Source: Saliphagus infecundisoli
Lineage (GTDB): Archaea > Halobacteriota > Halobacteria > Halobacteriales > Natrialbaceae
Reading direction: 5' to 3'
Assembly (NCBI RefSeq): GCF_020177375.1
Contig: NZ_JAIWHV010000022.1
Span: forward strand, 1 to 62,689
Length of the DNA: 62,689 nt
This document shows, in pieces, positions 42,608 to 51,193 of this stretch; the stretch's first letter is position 1, and every line of letters begins with the position of its first letter. Under the pieces are notes generated by a model, which was not told the DNA's origin, made no database searches, and worked only from the letters and a program-made list of their open reading frames with translations. Position numbers and translations under genes: made by a program.

Positions 42608-43762
42608 ATGGAGAGCGTAGAGGCCGCAGGAGTGGGAATCGGGGACGACCACCCCCCGCGGATCATGGGCGTGTTGAACGTGAGCGAGGAGTCGCCGTAC
42701 GATCCCAGCGTCCACGACGACCCCGACGAGGCCGCCGCCTACGTCGACGAGGAACTGATCGGGGAGGGGGCGGACATCGTCGACGTCGGGCTCGAGTCGG
42801 CGAACAAGCGATTCGAGGTCCTCTCCGAGGACGAGGAACTCGATCGGCTCGACGTCGCCTGCGAGACCGTCGAGGCGGTCTCGGGCGAGGCCGTCTTCTC
42901 GATCGAGACCCGGTACGGCGCGGTCGCCGACGAGGCCCTCTCGCGGGGGTTCGACATGGTCAACGACGTCTGTGGCTTCACGGACCCGGAGATGCCAGAC
43001 GTTTGCCGGGATCACGACGCCGCCGTCGTGAAGATGGCGAGCCCCGACGATCTACGGCGGCCGGGCGCCGTCGAGGAGATCGACTGGGCCGCCAGGAAGT
43101 CCCCGGAGTGGGCCGACTCGGCCGACTACGCCGACATGATATACGAGGCGTTGAAGCGAAACGGACTAACCGAGAAGACGATCGTCGATCCCGCCTTCGG
43201 GGGCTGGAGCGAGGCGAAGACCCTCGCGGACGACCGGGCAACCTTCCGCCGGCTGGCGGAGTTCCGTGCGCTCGGCCGCCCGCTGTTGGTCTCGATCAAC
43301 CGGAAGAACTTCCTGGGCGAGATCGCGGGCCGGGAGACCGACGAACGGCTGCCGGTCAGCCTCGCGGCGACCGCGCTCGCCGTCGAGCGAGGCGCCCACG
43401 TCCTCCGGACCCACGACGTCGCCGAAACCCGGGACGCGGCGGCGATCGGTCGCGAGTTCGCCGATCGGCGCTCGAGCGAGGACGGGGGGGTCAGCGTGAC
43501 CTCCATGGAACCCAGCGAGTTCGAGGCCCTGGTGGCCGACCACGCCGACGGCGCGATCGCGGACGCGAGCCCCCGGTTGGTCCGGATCGACGGGCTGGAC
43601 TCCGCCCAGCGGGGAGCCGTCGAGCGGGCGGCCTGGGAGACCGAAGCGACCGCCGTCTCCCTCGGGGGGACGGTTGCGCTCGCCGGACGCCGTTCGGACC
43701 TGCGCTCGATCGGAAGCCGCCTCGACGGGGTCGGGGAGGCGCTTCGGGACGTGCTCGAGTGA
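42608..43762 (+). CDS. Dihydropteroate synthase-like protein
   Basis: 384 aa. The order of motifs follows dihydropteroate synthase: RIMGVLNVSEESPYDPS near the start, DIVDVGLESANKRF, then FDMVNDVCGF, a DPAFGGW loop, LLVSINRKNFLG and VLRTHDVAET. Several differ from the textbook bacterial enzyme (for example GLESANKRF in place of GGESTRPG), as in archaeal homologues, so the pterin substrate may be a methanopterin or folate-type form. A C-terminal ~100 residues extend beyond the barrel. It is 50 nt upstream of mptE, so the two probably act in one pterin pathway. Confidence 0.8.
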   Translation: MESVEAAGVGIGDDHPPRIMGVLNVSEESPYDPSVHDDPDEAAAYVDEELIGEGADIVDVGLESANKRFEVLSEDEELDRLDVACETVEAVSGEAVFSIETRYGAVADEALSRGFDMVNDVCGFTDPEMPDVCRDHDAAVVKMASPDDLRRPGAVEEIDWAARKSPEWADSADYADMIYEALKRNGLTEKTIVDPAFGGWSEAKTLADDRATFRRLAEFRALGRPLLVSINRKNFLGEIAGRETDERLPVSLAATALAVERGAHVLRTHDVAETRDAAAIGREFADRRSSEDGGVSVTSMEPSEFEALVADHADGAIADASPRLVRIDGLDSAQRGAVERAAWETEATAVSLGGTVALAGRRSDLRSIGSRLDGVGEALRDVLE

Positions 43763-43812
43763 CGGCGGGGCACGGACCCCTTTTTGTGCCGTCGGCGTCA
43801 ACCGCCGGACGC

Positions 43813-44499
43813 ATGGAGTTCGAGACGTGGGAGCCGGTCTACCGGAAGATCCTCGCCGACTTCGGCTTCGACCGGCGAGCCGACGAGCGCGCCCGAGACG
43901 TCCTCGTCGGTCTCACGGACCCCTTCGATCGCGAGCGCCTGCCGGCGTTTTCGGGGGCGACCGTCGCGATCGCGGGTGCGGGTCCCTCGCTGACGGACCC
44001 GGATGCCCTCGAGCGCGCCCGCGGGGCCGACCTCGTCGTCGCGGCCTCGACGGCAGTCGATCGGCTCGAGGATGGCGGCGTCGGGGTCGATTGCATGGTC
44101 ACGGACCTCGACAAGAACCCCGACACCGTTCGCCGGCTCACCCGGCGAGGGACGCCCGTCGCGGTCCACGCCCACGGCGACAACGTCGACCTGGTTCGCG
44201 AGGTCGTCCCCGACTGCTCTCCGGGTTCCGTCCTGGCGACGACCCAGGCCGAACCCCGAGCTCCCGTCGAGAACTTCGGCGGGTTCACCGACGGCGATCG
44301 GGCCGCCTTCCTCGCGGATCACTTCGGCGCGTCTCGGTTGCTGTTCGTCGGCTGGGACCTCGACGACTCCTCGGTGGACCCGATGAAAGCGAAGAAACTC
44401 GAGTGGGCCGGGCGGCTGCTCGCCTGGCTCGAAACCCATCGGGAGGAGCGGTTTTCGGTTCTCGACGGCCGCCGCGAGCGCTACGAGCCGCCGATCTAA
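43813..44499 (+). CDS. mptE: 6-hydroxymethylpterin diphosphokinase (MptE, DUF115)
   Basis: 228 aa from ATG 43813. The family's features are visible: MEFETWEPVYRKILADFGFD at the start, the Gly-rich VAIAGAGPSLTDPDAL, and CMVTDLDKNPDTVRRL, followed by VHAHGDNVD and LLFVGWDLDDSS. MptE adds diphosphate to 6-hydroxymethyl-7,8-dihydropterin in archaea, replacing FolK. The dihydropteroate synthase-like gene is directly upstream, making a two-step pterin module. Its stop overlaps that of the convergent LLM-class gene by 4 nt. Confidence 0.88.
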   Translation: MEFETWEPVYRKILADFGFDRRADERARDVLVGLTDPFDRERLPAFSGATVAIAGAGPSLTDPDALERARGADLVVAASTAVDRLEDGGVGVDCMVTDLDKNPDTVRRLTRRGTPVAVHAHGDNVDLVREVVPDCSPGSVLATTQAEPRAPVENFGGFTDGDRAAFLADHFGASRLLFVGWDLDDSSVDPMKAKKLEWAGRLLAWLETHREERFSVLDGRRERYEPPI

Positions 44500-45491
44500 G
44501 GAGCGAGCGCCTCGATCGTCGCCTCGATCTCCGCTTCCGTCGCGCCCCGCGGGAAGCCGACGGCGACGTCGTCAACGCCGTCGATCGCCGCGAACCGCTC
44601 GAGCAGGTCGCGGGCGCGTTCCGGCCGGCCCGCCGCACACAGTTCGTCGAGGAGGTCCTCTGAGATCAGCGAGAGCGCCTCCTCCCGGTCGCCGCTGGCC
44701 CAGGCGGCCGCGACCGCCTCGGCGACGTCGCCGTGGCCCTGGCGGGCGAGGGAGTCGCGGTAGTAGGTCCCCATCGCACCGAGGTAGAAGGCCATGTGCC
44801 GGCGTGCGAGCTCGCGGGCGCGCTCGCCGTCTTCGAGGGCGCAGGCGGTCACGGAGATCGTGACCCGGACGTCCTCGGGATCCCTGTTCCGAGGTTCCGC
44901 ACCGCGGGCGAGATCTTTCAGCCGCTCCTCGATCCCCTCGGGCGTGAGCACGATCCCGTGCCAGCCGTCGGCGAAGCGGCCGGCGAGTTCGACCGCCTTC
45001 GGACCCATCGCGGCGACGTCGATCGGGACGGGTTCCTCGGGCGAGTCACAGCGCAAGCGGAGTCCGGCGAGGGTAAACGAGTCTCCGTCGTAGTTGACCG
45101 TCTCGCCCGAGAGCACATTCCGAACGATCTCGACGGTCTCGCGGGTCCGCCGGAGGGGCCGGTCGAACTCGACGCCGTGCCAGCCCTCGATGACCGCGGG
45201 GCCGCTCGGCCCGATTCCGAGCCGGAACCGCCCCGTCGAAACCTCCTGGAGGGTCGCGGCGGTCTGGCCGAGCAACGCGGGCGAGCGCGAGTAGATCGGG
45301 AGGACGCTCGAGCCGATCCCGATTTCATCGGTGGAGTGGGCGATCGTCGCTAGGATGGTGACGGCGTCCCGGCCCCACGTCTCGGGGAGCCAGACGCGGT
45401 CGTAGCCCTCGCGCTCGGACGAGCGGGCGAAGCCGACGACCGTTTCGACGTCCGGTTGGGCGGCGACGGGAAGGTGGACGGAGCGCTCCAT
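44496..45491 (-). CDS. LLM-class (probably F420-dependent) oxidoreductase
   Basis: 331 aa. Luciferase-like monooxygenase fold signatures: a barrel start at FARSSEREGYDRVWLPETWG, SVLPIYSRSPALLGQTAATL, and the RFRLGIGPSGPAVIEGWHG block. Haloarchaeal members mostly use coenzyme F420 (5,10-methylene-H4MPT reductase-like), so F420 rather than FMN is inferred. Substrate unknown. Its stop overlaps the convergent mptE stop. It is divergent from the 2-hydroxyacid dehydrogenase across 195 nt, where I see no further gene. Confidence 0.85.
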   Translation of the reverse strand: MERSVHLPVAAQPDVETVVGFARSSEREGYDRVWLPETWGRDAVTILATIAHSTDEIGIGSSVLPIYSRSPALLGQTAATLQEVSTGRFRLGIGPSGPAVIEGWHGVEFDRPLRRTRETVEIVRNVLSGETVNYDGDSFTLAGLRLRCDSPEEPVPIDVAAMGPKAVELAGRFADGWHGIVLTPEGIEERLKDLARGAEPRNRDPEDVRVTISVTACALEDGERARELARRHMAFYLGAMGTYYRDSLARQGHGDVAEAVAAAWASGDREEALSLISEDLLDELCAAGRPERARDLLERFAAIDGVDDVAVGFPRGATEAEIEATIEALAP

Positions 45492-45686
45492 ATCGCCGAT
45501 TCGGACGCCCTCGCCATAACGGTGGGTACCGATGGATGGCGTTCAAACGGATTCAACCCCTACCGGGTTTCCGTCGGTCGGCCGCCGGCGCGGTCGTCGA
45601 TCGCCCCGGCCGTCGTGACGCCCCCTCTTTCGGTCGGTACTGACGAACGAAGGGACCTTTTTGGCCCCACCCTCCATCGAAGGGGT

Positions 45687-46655
45687 ATGACGGCCCGACG
45701 CGACCTGCTCGTCCTCAGGACCGGCACCCACGGGACGCCGGTCGAGGAGTACGCCGAGGCGCTTCGCGAGCGGCTTCCCGACTACGACGTCCGGCTCGCC
45801 CGGACCCCGGCGGCCGAACGCGAGGAGATCCGCGATGCCGGGATCGTCACCGGAATGACGATCGACGAGGACCTCCTCTCCCGTGCCGAGAAAATGGCGG
45901 TCTTCGCGTGTGCGTACGCGGGCACCGGCCACCTCCCGATGGACGCCCTCGCAGAACGGGGCGTGACGGTCACCAACGCGTCGGGCGTGCACGGACCGAA
46001 CATCGGCGAACACGTCCTCGGGTCGATCCTCGCGTTCACTCGTCGGTTCCACGTCGGCGAGCGCAGACAGCGCCGCCGGGAGTGGCGCCACTATCAGGCC
46101 ACGGAGCTTCAGGGCTCGACGGTGACCGTCGTCGGGATGGGCGCGATCGGGGAAGCAGTGTTGGAGCGGCTTGAGCCCTTCGGCGTCGAGACCATCGGGG
46201 TTCGCTACACCGCCGAGAAGGGCGGGCCGGCCGACGAGGTCGTCGGTTTCGGCGAGGACGCTATCCACGAGGCGCTGGCCCGGACGGACTACCTCGTGCT
46301 CGCCTGTCCGCTGACCGACGAGACCCGGGGGTTGATCGGCCGCGAGGAACTCGTCACGATCGATCCCGACGCGGTGGTCGTAAACGTCGCCCGGGGGCCC
46401 GTCGTCGAGACCGACGCGCTGGTCTCGGCGTTGCGATCGAACCGGATCCGGGGGGCCGCCGTGGACGTCACCGATCCCGAACCCCTTCCCGAAGAGCACC
46501 CGCTGTGGGGGTTCGAGAACGTCCGGATCACGCCCCACAACGCCGGCCACACCCCCGCCTACTACGATCGCCTGGCCGACATCGTCGCGGGAAACGCCGA
46601 ACGGATCGCCGAGAACGGCTCGACGGAGGGATTGCGGAACCAGGTCCACCCGTGA
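45687..46655 (+). CDS. D-2-hydroxyacid dehydrogenase family protein
   Basis: 322 aa. The NAD-binding domain has TVTVVGMGAIGEAVLERL (residues about 147-164), and the catalytic residues of the family are in order: Arg in VVNVARGPVV, Glu in DVTDPEPLPEEHPLW and His in VRITPHNAGHTP. The cofactor loop after the second strand lacks the usual acidic residue (IGVRYTAEKGG), so NADP use is possible. Reaction on a 2-oxo acid such as glyoxylate or hydroxypyruvate is a family-level guess. It is followed on the same strand by the 50-aa zinc-ribbon gene. Confidence 0.88.
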   Translation: MTARRDLLVLRTGTHGTPVEEYAEALRERLPDYDVRLARTPAAEREEIRDAGIVTGMTIDEDLLSRAEKMAVFACAYAGTGHLPMDALAERGVTVTNASGVHGPNIGEHVLGSILAFTRRFHVGERRQRRREWRHYQATELQGSTVTVVGMGAIGEAVLERLEPFGVETIGVRYTAEKGGPADEVVGFGEDAIHEALARTDYLVLACPLTDETRGLIGREELVTIDPDAVVVNVARGPVVETDALVSALRSNRIRGAAVDVTDPEPLPEEHPLWGFENVRITPHNAGHTPAYYDRLADIVAGNAERIAENGSTEGLRNQVHP

Positions 46656-46682
46656 GACGAGTGGGCGTGTGAAGGAGTAACG

Positions 46683-46690
46683 CTTATACC
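46683..46690 (+). promoter_or_regulatory. TATA box for the 50-aa zinc-ribbon gene
   Basis: cttatacc is centred about 25 nt before the ATG at 46712, so the transcript would start at or next to the start codon. Confidence 0.6.
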
Positions 46691-46711
46691 AGTAGAACGA
46701 ACGTTATAGAT

Positions 46712-46864
46712 ATGCACCGCTACGGCGGGGTGACGAAGGTTCGCGGGGAGTGTACGAACTGCGCGTCCGAACTCGTCATGTACGTACTGGCCGACGGCGG
46801 CCCGATCCGGAACGGCCGCGACGAGTGCGACCGCTGCGAGGAATCGGCGTTCCGGCCCGCCTGA
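46712..46864 (+). CDS. Small zinc-ribbon protein (50 aa)
   Basis: 50 aa, ATG 46712 to TGA 46862-46864, too short for a routine gene caller. The sequence contains two Cys-x2-Cys pairs, CTNC (residues 15-18) and CDRC (residues 39-42), spaced to bind one zinc ion. It begins MHRYGGVTKVRGE and ends EESAFRPA. Such very short zinc proteins are common in haloarchaea and some act as regulators. A TATA box at leaderless spacing supports expression. No function can be assigned; the ZIP transporter gene starts 43 nt downstream, which may be coincidental. Confidence 0.75.
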   Translation: MHRYGGVTKVRGECTNCASELVMYVLADGGPIRNGRDECDRCEESAFRPA

Positions 46865-46906
46865 GAGCGAACGAGCCTTTAGGTACCCCTCTCCCGACTA
46901 GCCGGC

Positions 46907-47704
46907 GTGAGCCTCGCGGAGAACCTCGCGATCGTCTTCGTCGCCGGCCTCGTGACCGCGCTGGCGACCGGGATCGGCGCCCTCCCCTTTCTCTACTTCG
47001 ATACGATCAGCGACCGCCGCAACGTCGTCCTCTGGGGGATCGCCTCGGGCGTAATGGTCGCGGCCTCTACCTTCGGGCTGCTCGACGAGGGGTTGGCCGC
47101 GGGAACGCCCCTCGAGCTCGGGGCCGGGATCGTAGCGGGCGTGGTCCTCGTCGTCGTCGCTCGCCGGGCCCTATCGGGGGCGGACGTCGGTCCCCGGGCC
47201 TATGCGGAGGCCGACCGCCGGAAGCTCGCGCTCATCCTGGGCGTGCTGACCGTCCACAGCTTCCCCGAGGGCGTCGCGATCGGCGTCTCCTTCGCCGACC
47301 TCGGGCTTGAGGGCGGACTCCCCCTTCTCGGGATCACCGTCCCGTTGCTCGCGCTCTTCATGACCGTCGCGATCTCGATCCACAACGTCCCCGAGGGGAC
47401 GGCGATCGCGATCCCGCTGCGGTCGATGGGGATCGCCGACTGGCGGCTCGTCTGGTGGGCGATCTTCTCGAGTCTCCCCCAACCCGTCGGTGCGGTCCTC
47501 GCGTTCGCCTTCGTCCGACTCGCCCGGGACCTCCTGGCGGTCGGCTTCGGCTTTGCCGCGGGCGCGATGATCTACCTCGTGGCCAGCGAGTTCGTCCCCG
47601 AGGCCCGCGAGATCGGCGAGGGACTTCCCGGCGGCGGGCTCCGAGAACTCGCAGGCGGGTTCGCCCTCGGAGTCCTCGTCATGGTTCCCCTGCTCGCGAT
47701 CTAG
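46907..47704 (+). CDS. ZIP-family divalent metal transporter
   Basis: 265 aa from GTG 46907. About eight helices are predicted, with the two ZIP metal-site motifs: VHSFPEGVAIGVSFADLGLE (helix IV) and IHNVPEGTAIAIPLRSMG (helix V). The His and Glu of HSFPEG and HNVPEG form the binuclear metal centre. The family moves Zn2+, Fe2+ or Mn2+ into the cytoplasm. It precedes the siroheme-decarboxylase and tetrapyrrole genes by 41 nt, so metal supply to heme synthesis is a plausible but unproven link. Confidence 0.9.
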   Translation: MSLAENLAIVFVAGLVTALATGIGALPFLYFDTISDRRNVVLWGIASGVMVAASTFGLLDEGLAAGTPLELGAGIVAGVVLVVVARRALSGADVGPRAYAEADRRKLALILGVLTVHSFPEGVAIGVSFADLGLEGGLPLLGITVPLLALFMTVAISIHNVPEGTAIAIPLRSMGIADWRLVWWAIFSSLPQPVGAVLAFAFVRLARDLLAVGFGFAAGAMIYLVASEFVPEAREIGEGLPGGGLRELAGGFALGVLVMVPLLAI

Positions 47705-47745
47705 GGAACCGACAACGGTTAGGCTCGCCACCCCCCAGCCCGACC

Positions 47746-48861
47746 ATGGACAGCGTCGACCTCACCGAGCGCGAACGGGCCGTCGTCAATGCCTTCCAGG
47801 GCGGGTTCCCGGTCGCTTCCGACCCCTTCGCGGTCGCCGCCCGAGCGATGAACGAGCAGGGGGTCGAGATCGGTTCCGAGGAACTCCTCGAGACGATCCG
47901 GAACCTCGACGAGCGGGGCGTGCTCTCCCGGTTCGGCGCGCTCGTGGACGCGAGCGAGATCGGTGGAACCGCGACCCTGGTGGCGGCCCACGCGCCCGAG
48001 GAGCGCTTCGACGAGGTCGTCGGGGCGATCAACGACTTCCGGGAGGTCGCACACAACTACGAGCGCGAACACCCGTATCTCAACGTCTGGTTCGTCGTCA
48101 GCGTCGCGGACGAAGATCGCGTCGGCGAGGTTCTCGCAGAGATCGAAGCTGAGACCGGCCAGAAGGTCTACAACCTCCCCAAACGACGGGAGTTCCGCGT
48201 CGAGGCGAAGTTCTACGTCGATGGGCCACTCGAGGACGGGATCGACCTTTCGGATGAGGGGCCCGACGTCGAACCCACGGACCGGACGACGCTTTCGCCG
48301 GCCGAGCGCGATCTGGTCGTCGAGATTCAAGGGGGCCTTCCGCTCTCGCCGACGCCGTACGCCGACGTCGCGGCGGCGATCGGGCGGGACGCCGAGTGGG
48401 TCCGGGCGACGATCAAACGCTTCGACCGGGAGGGAAAGATCCGGCGGGTCGGCGTCGTCCCGAACCACTACGCGCTCGGCTACACGGAAAACGGGATGAC
48501 CGTCTGGGACGTCCCCGACGATCTGGTGGAGGAAGTCGGCCCCGCGATCGCCTCGCTTCCGTTCGTCACCCACTGCTACGAGCGCCCGCGCCACGAGGGC
48601 GTCTGGCCGTACAACTTCTTCGCGATGACCCACGGCCGGAGCGAGGGAGAGAGCGAGGAGCGCATCGAGGCGGTCCGCGAGCGGATGGCGGGGTTCTGGG
48701 ACGTCGCTGACGACGACTGGAACACCCTCTTTTCGACGGAGATCCTGAAGAAGACCGGGATTCGACTGGAAGAACGGGCGACGGCCAACACCGACGGCGA
48801 TCGCGGGGGCGAGGCGGAAGGGGCCGGGTCCGGCGCCGAGCGCGCTCCGGACGCGAACTGA
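47746..48861 (+). CDS. Fused siroheme decarboxylase AhbA-AhbB
   Basis: 371 aa with two related AsnC/Lrp-like modules. The first (residues about 1-165) has VVNAFQGGFPVASDPFAVAA and NYEREHPYLNVWFVVSV. The second (about 175-345) has VVEIQGGLPLSPTPYADVAA and HCYERPRHEGVWPYNFFAMT HG. Both are the module pattern of AhbA and AhbB (NirD/NirL-like), normally two proteins that together decarboxylate siroheme at C12 and C18. The following sirC and hemA genes, in a 4- to 5-nt-spaced run, place it in the siroheme-dependent heme pathway of archaea. Confidence 0.87.
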   Translation: MDSVDLTERERAVVNAFQGGFPVASDPFAVAARAMNEQGVEIGSEELLETIRNLDERGVLSRFGALVDASEIGGTATLVAAHAPEERFDEVVGAINDFREVAHNYEREHPYLNVWFVVSVADEDRVGEVLAEIEAETGQKVYNLPKRREFRVEAKFYVDGPLEDGIDLSDEGPDVEPTDRTTLSPAERDLVVEIQGGLPLSPTPYADVAAAIGRDAEWVRATIKRFDREGKIRRVGVVPNHYALGYTENGMTVWDVPDDLVEEVGPAIASLPFVTHCYERPRHEGVWPYNFFAMTHGRSEGESEERIEAVRERMAGFWDVADDDWNTLFSTEILKKTGIRLEERATANTDGDRGGEAEGAGSGAERAPDAN

Positions 48862-48865
48862 ACTC

Positions 48866-49522
48866 ATGATCCCGCTCTTTCACGACTTCAGCGAGTCGAC
48901 GGTGCTCGTCGTCGGCGGCGGGAGCGTCGGCGCCCGGAAGGCCCGGCGCTTCGCCCGCGAGGCCCGGACCGTCGTCGTGAGCCCCGAGTTCACCGATGCG
49001 TCGTTCGGCGACGCCGAACTGGTCCGGGGAGCACCGGATCGGGAAGCGATCGAGGACTGGCTCGAACGCGTCGAGCCGGCGCTGGTCGTCGCCGCGACCG
49101 ACGACGAGGAGCTGAACGGAGCGGTCGCCGATGCCGCCCGCGACCGGAGGATCCTCGTCAACCGCGCGGATCGGGCGGGAGGGGATCGAGGCGAGGGGAG
49201 CGTCGTCGTTCCCGCCACCGTCCGGGAGGACCCCATCGTCGTCGCGATCGCGACCGGCGGTGCCGCCCCCGCACTGAGCAAACACCTCCGGCGCGAACTC
49301 GAAGAGGAGATCGAGGGTGCGGGCGCGATGGCCGAGTTCCTGGGGGAGTTTCGGACGGAGCTCAAGGCACGAGGGGTGGCCCCCGACCGGCGCCGGAAAC
49401 TGGTCGGCGACGCGGTCGCCTCGCCCGCCGTTTGGACAGGTTTACGTACCGGAGCCCCCAACGACCGGCAAGTGATCGAGGACGTACTCGACCGGCTCGA
49501 GGGCGGGGGTGAGTCGGGGTGA
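48866..49522 (+). CDS. Precorrin-2 dehydrogenase/sirohydrochlorin synthase (SirC type)
   Basis: 218 aa. The N-terminal NAD-binding fold contains VLVVGGGSVGARKARRFAREA, followed by the DATD-like VVAATDDEELN region and an EGSVVVPATVREDPIVVAIATGG segment typical of the first part of CysG (SirC/Met8 family). The product oxidises precorrin-2 to sirohydrochlorin. It starts 4 nt after ahbAB and its stop overlaps the next start (GTGA) with hemA, giving a three-gene unit. Confidence 0.9.
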   Translation: MIPLFHDFSESTVLVVGGGSVGARKARRFAREARTVVVSPEFTDASFGDAELVRGAPDREAIEDWLERVEPALVVAATDDEELNGAVADAARDRRILVNRADRAGGDRGEGSVVVPATVREDPIVVAIATGGAAPALSKHLRRELEEEIEGAGAMAEFLGEFRTELKARGVAPDRRRKLVGDAVASPAVWTGLRTGAPNDRQVIEDVLDRLEGGGESG

Positions 49523-50835
49523 TCGACGCCGGCGTCGTGACCAGCGCCCGGGTGACCCACAAGGGCGCGAGCGTCGACGACATCGCCGCGGCGAGTCCCG
49601 ACAGCCAGCGGACCGCCGTCTCCGACCTGCTCGCCCACCCCGACGTCGAGGAGGCATACGTCCTCTCGACGTGCAACCGGATCGAGGCCTACGTCGTCGC
49701 CGCAGACGAGAGCGTCGGCCGGGCGGTGCTCGCGGAGTTCCTCGCGGGCGTTCCTGAGGCGGCGACGGTCTACGCCGGCCACGACGCGAGCTTGCGCCAC
49801 CTGCTGCGCGTTGCGTCGGGCCTCGAGTCGGTCGTCGTCGGCGAGGACCAGATCATCGGCCAGGTCCGGACCGCCTACGAGGACGCCCGCGGGGTCGGCG
49901 GGATCGGCGACCTGCTGGAGACGAGCGTGACGAAGGCGATCCACGTCGGCGAGCGCGCCCGCACTGAGACCGCGATCAACGAGGGCGTCGTCTCGCTTGG
50001 CTCGGCGGCGGTCTCGCTCGCCCGACGGGAGGCCGGCGACCTCGCGGGGGCGACCGCCCTCGTCGTCGGTGCCGGCGAGATGGCTCGCCTGGCGGCCGAA
50101 CGCCTCGCGGCGGCCGGGGTCGGGGAGCTGATCGTCGCCAACCGGACCCTGCCCCACGCCGAACACGTCGTCTCCGAGCTCGAGGTTCCCGGCGAGGCCG
50201 TCGCCCTGCCCGCCGTCGGGAGCGTCGCGCCCCGCGCGGACGTCGTCGTCGCCGCCACCGGAAGCCCCGACCCGGTCGTCGAGCCCGACGACCTCGAGTC
50301 GGGGGGAGAGGCGGTCGTCGTCGACCTCGGCCAGCCCAGGGACGTCCGGCCCGCCGCGGGCGACCTGCCCGGCGTCGCGGTCTACGACCTGGACGACATC
50401 GAGTCCGTCACGGAGAACACCCGCAGCCGGCGGGTCGAGGCGGCCCGCGAGGTCGAGGCGATGATCGACGCGGAGTTCGACCGCCTCGTCGAGCAGTACA
50501 AGCGCGCCCGGGCCGACGAGGTCATCGCCGCGATGTACGAGAGCGCCGAACGGACCAAGCGCCGGGAGGTCGAGACGGCGATCGCCCGGCTCGAGGAGAA
50601 CGGAGAGGTGACCGACGCCCACCGGGAGGTCCTCAAGGCGATGGCCGACTCGCTCGTGGGCCAGTTACTCGCGGCACCGACGAAGAGCCTCCGGGAGGCC
50701 GCCGCCGAGGACGACTGGGCCACGATCAGCACGGCCCTCCAGCTGTTCGACCCCGAGTTCGGGGCCGACTCCCCGGCCTCCACGTTCGAGGACTCCGGCT
50801 CCGAGCGTCCCCTCGAGGCAGTCGACGACGACTGA
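49519..50835 (+). CDS. hemA: Glutamyl-tRNA reductase HemA
   Basis: 438 aa from GTG 49519, overlapping sirC by 4 nt. The catalytic-Cys motif is VLSTCNRIEAYVV, followed by GEDQIIGQVRTAYEDARG, the NADPH-binding ATALVVGAGEMARLAAERLA and the C-terminal dimerisation helices. It reduces glutamyl-tRNA(Glu) to glutamate-1-semialdehyde, the first committed step of tetrapyrrole synthesis. With SirC and AhbAB it covers early and late steps of siroheme and heme formation. It ends with an acidic C-terminal tail. Confidence 0.95.
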   Translation: MIDAGVVTSARVTHKGASVDDIAAASPDSQRTAVSDLLAHPDVEEAYVLSTCNRIEAYVVAADESVGRAVLAEFLAGVPEAATVYAGHDASLRHLLRVASGLESVVVGEDQIIGQVRTAYEDARGVGGIGDLLETSVTKAIHVGERARTETAINEGVVSLGSAAVSLARREAGDLAGATALVVGAGEMARLAAERLAAAGVGELIVANRTLPHAEHVVSELEVPGEAVALPAVGSVAPRADVVVAATGSPDPVVEPDDLESGGEAVVVDLGQPRDVRPAAGDLPGVAVYDLDDIESVTENTRSRRVEAAREVEAMIDAEFDRLVEQYKRARADEVIAAMYESAERTKRREVETAIARLEENGEVTDAHREVLKAMADSLVGQLLAAPTKSLREAAAEDDWATISTALQLFDPEFGADSPASTFEDSGSERPLEAVDDD

Positions 50836-50907
50836 GACGGTCGTCGCCCCTGGCGGGCCGACGCGGCCGGCACAACCGTTATCCGCGTGGCCGGCGAGCG
50901 ATCGGAC

Positions 50908-51192
50908 ATGGCAGAACTCCTTTCCGATGACGAGATCGAGGAGCAGGCTCCCGACGAGTGGCACCGCGAGGACGACGAGATCGTCCGGAGCTACGGGTTC
51001 GACGACTACCTCGCGGGCGTCGACTTCGCGAGCGAGGTCGGCGAGATCGCCGAGGAGGAGTTCCACCACCCCGAGATCCGGATCGAGTACGAGGAGGTCG
51101 AGGTCCGATTTACGAGCCACGAGGAGGGCGGGATCACCGATGCCGACGTCGAGATGGCGGAACTGGTCGAAGGCGCCTACGACGGCGACTGA
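50908..51192 (+). CDS. Pterin-4a-carbinolamine dehydratase
   Basis: 94 aa from ATG 50908; an in-frame GTG at 50887 would add a non-conserved extension. The signature FHHPEIRIEYEEVEVRFTSH followed by EEGGITDADVEMAELVE fits the PCD/DCoH fold, with the paired histidines of the active site. The enzyme dehydrates 4a-hydroxytetrahydrobiopterin. In archaea its pterin partner is unclear, though molybdopterin-linked roles have been proposed. The LWR-salt gene follows after 1 nt. Confidence 0.88.
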   Translation: MAELLSDDEIEEQAPDEWHREDDEIVRSYGFDDYLAGVDFASEVGEIAEEEFHHPEIRIEYEEVEVRFTSHEEGGITDADVEMAELVEGAYDGD

Positions 51193-51193
51193 G

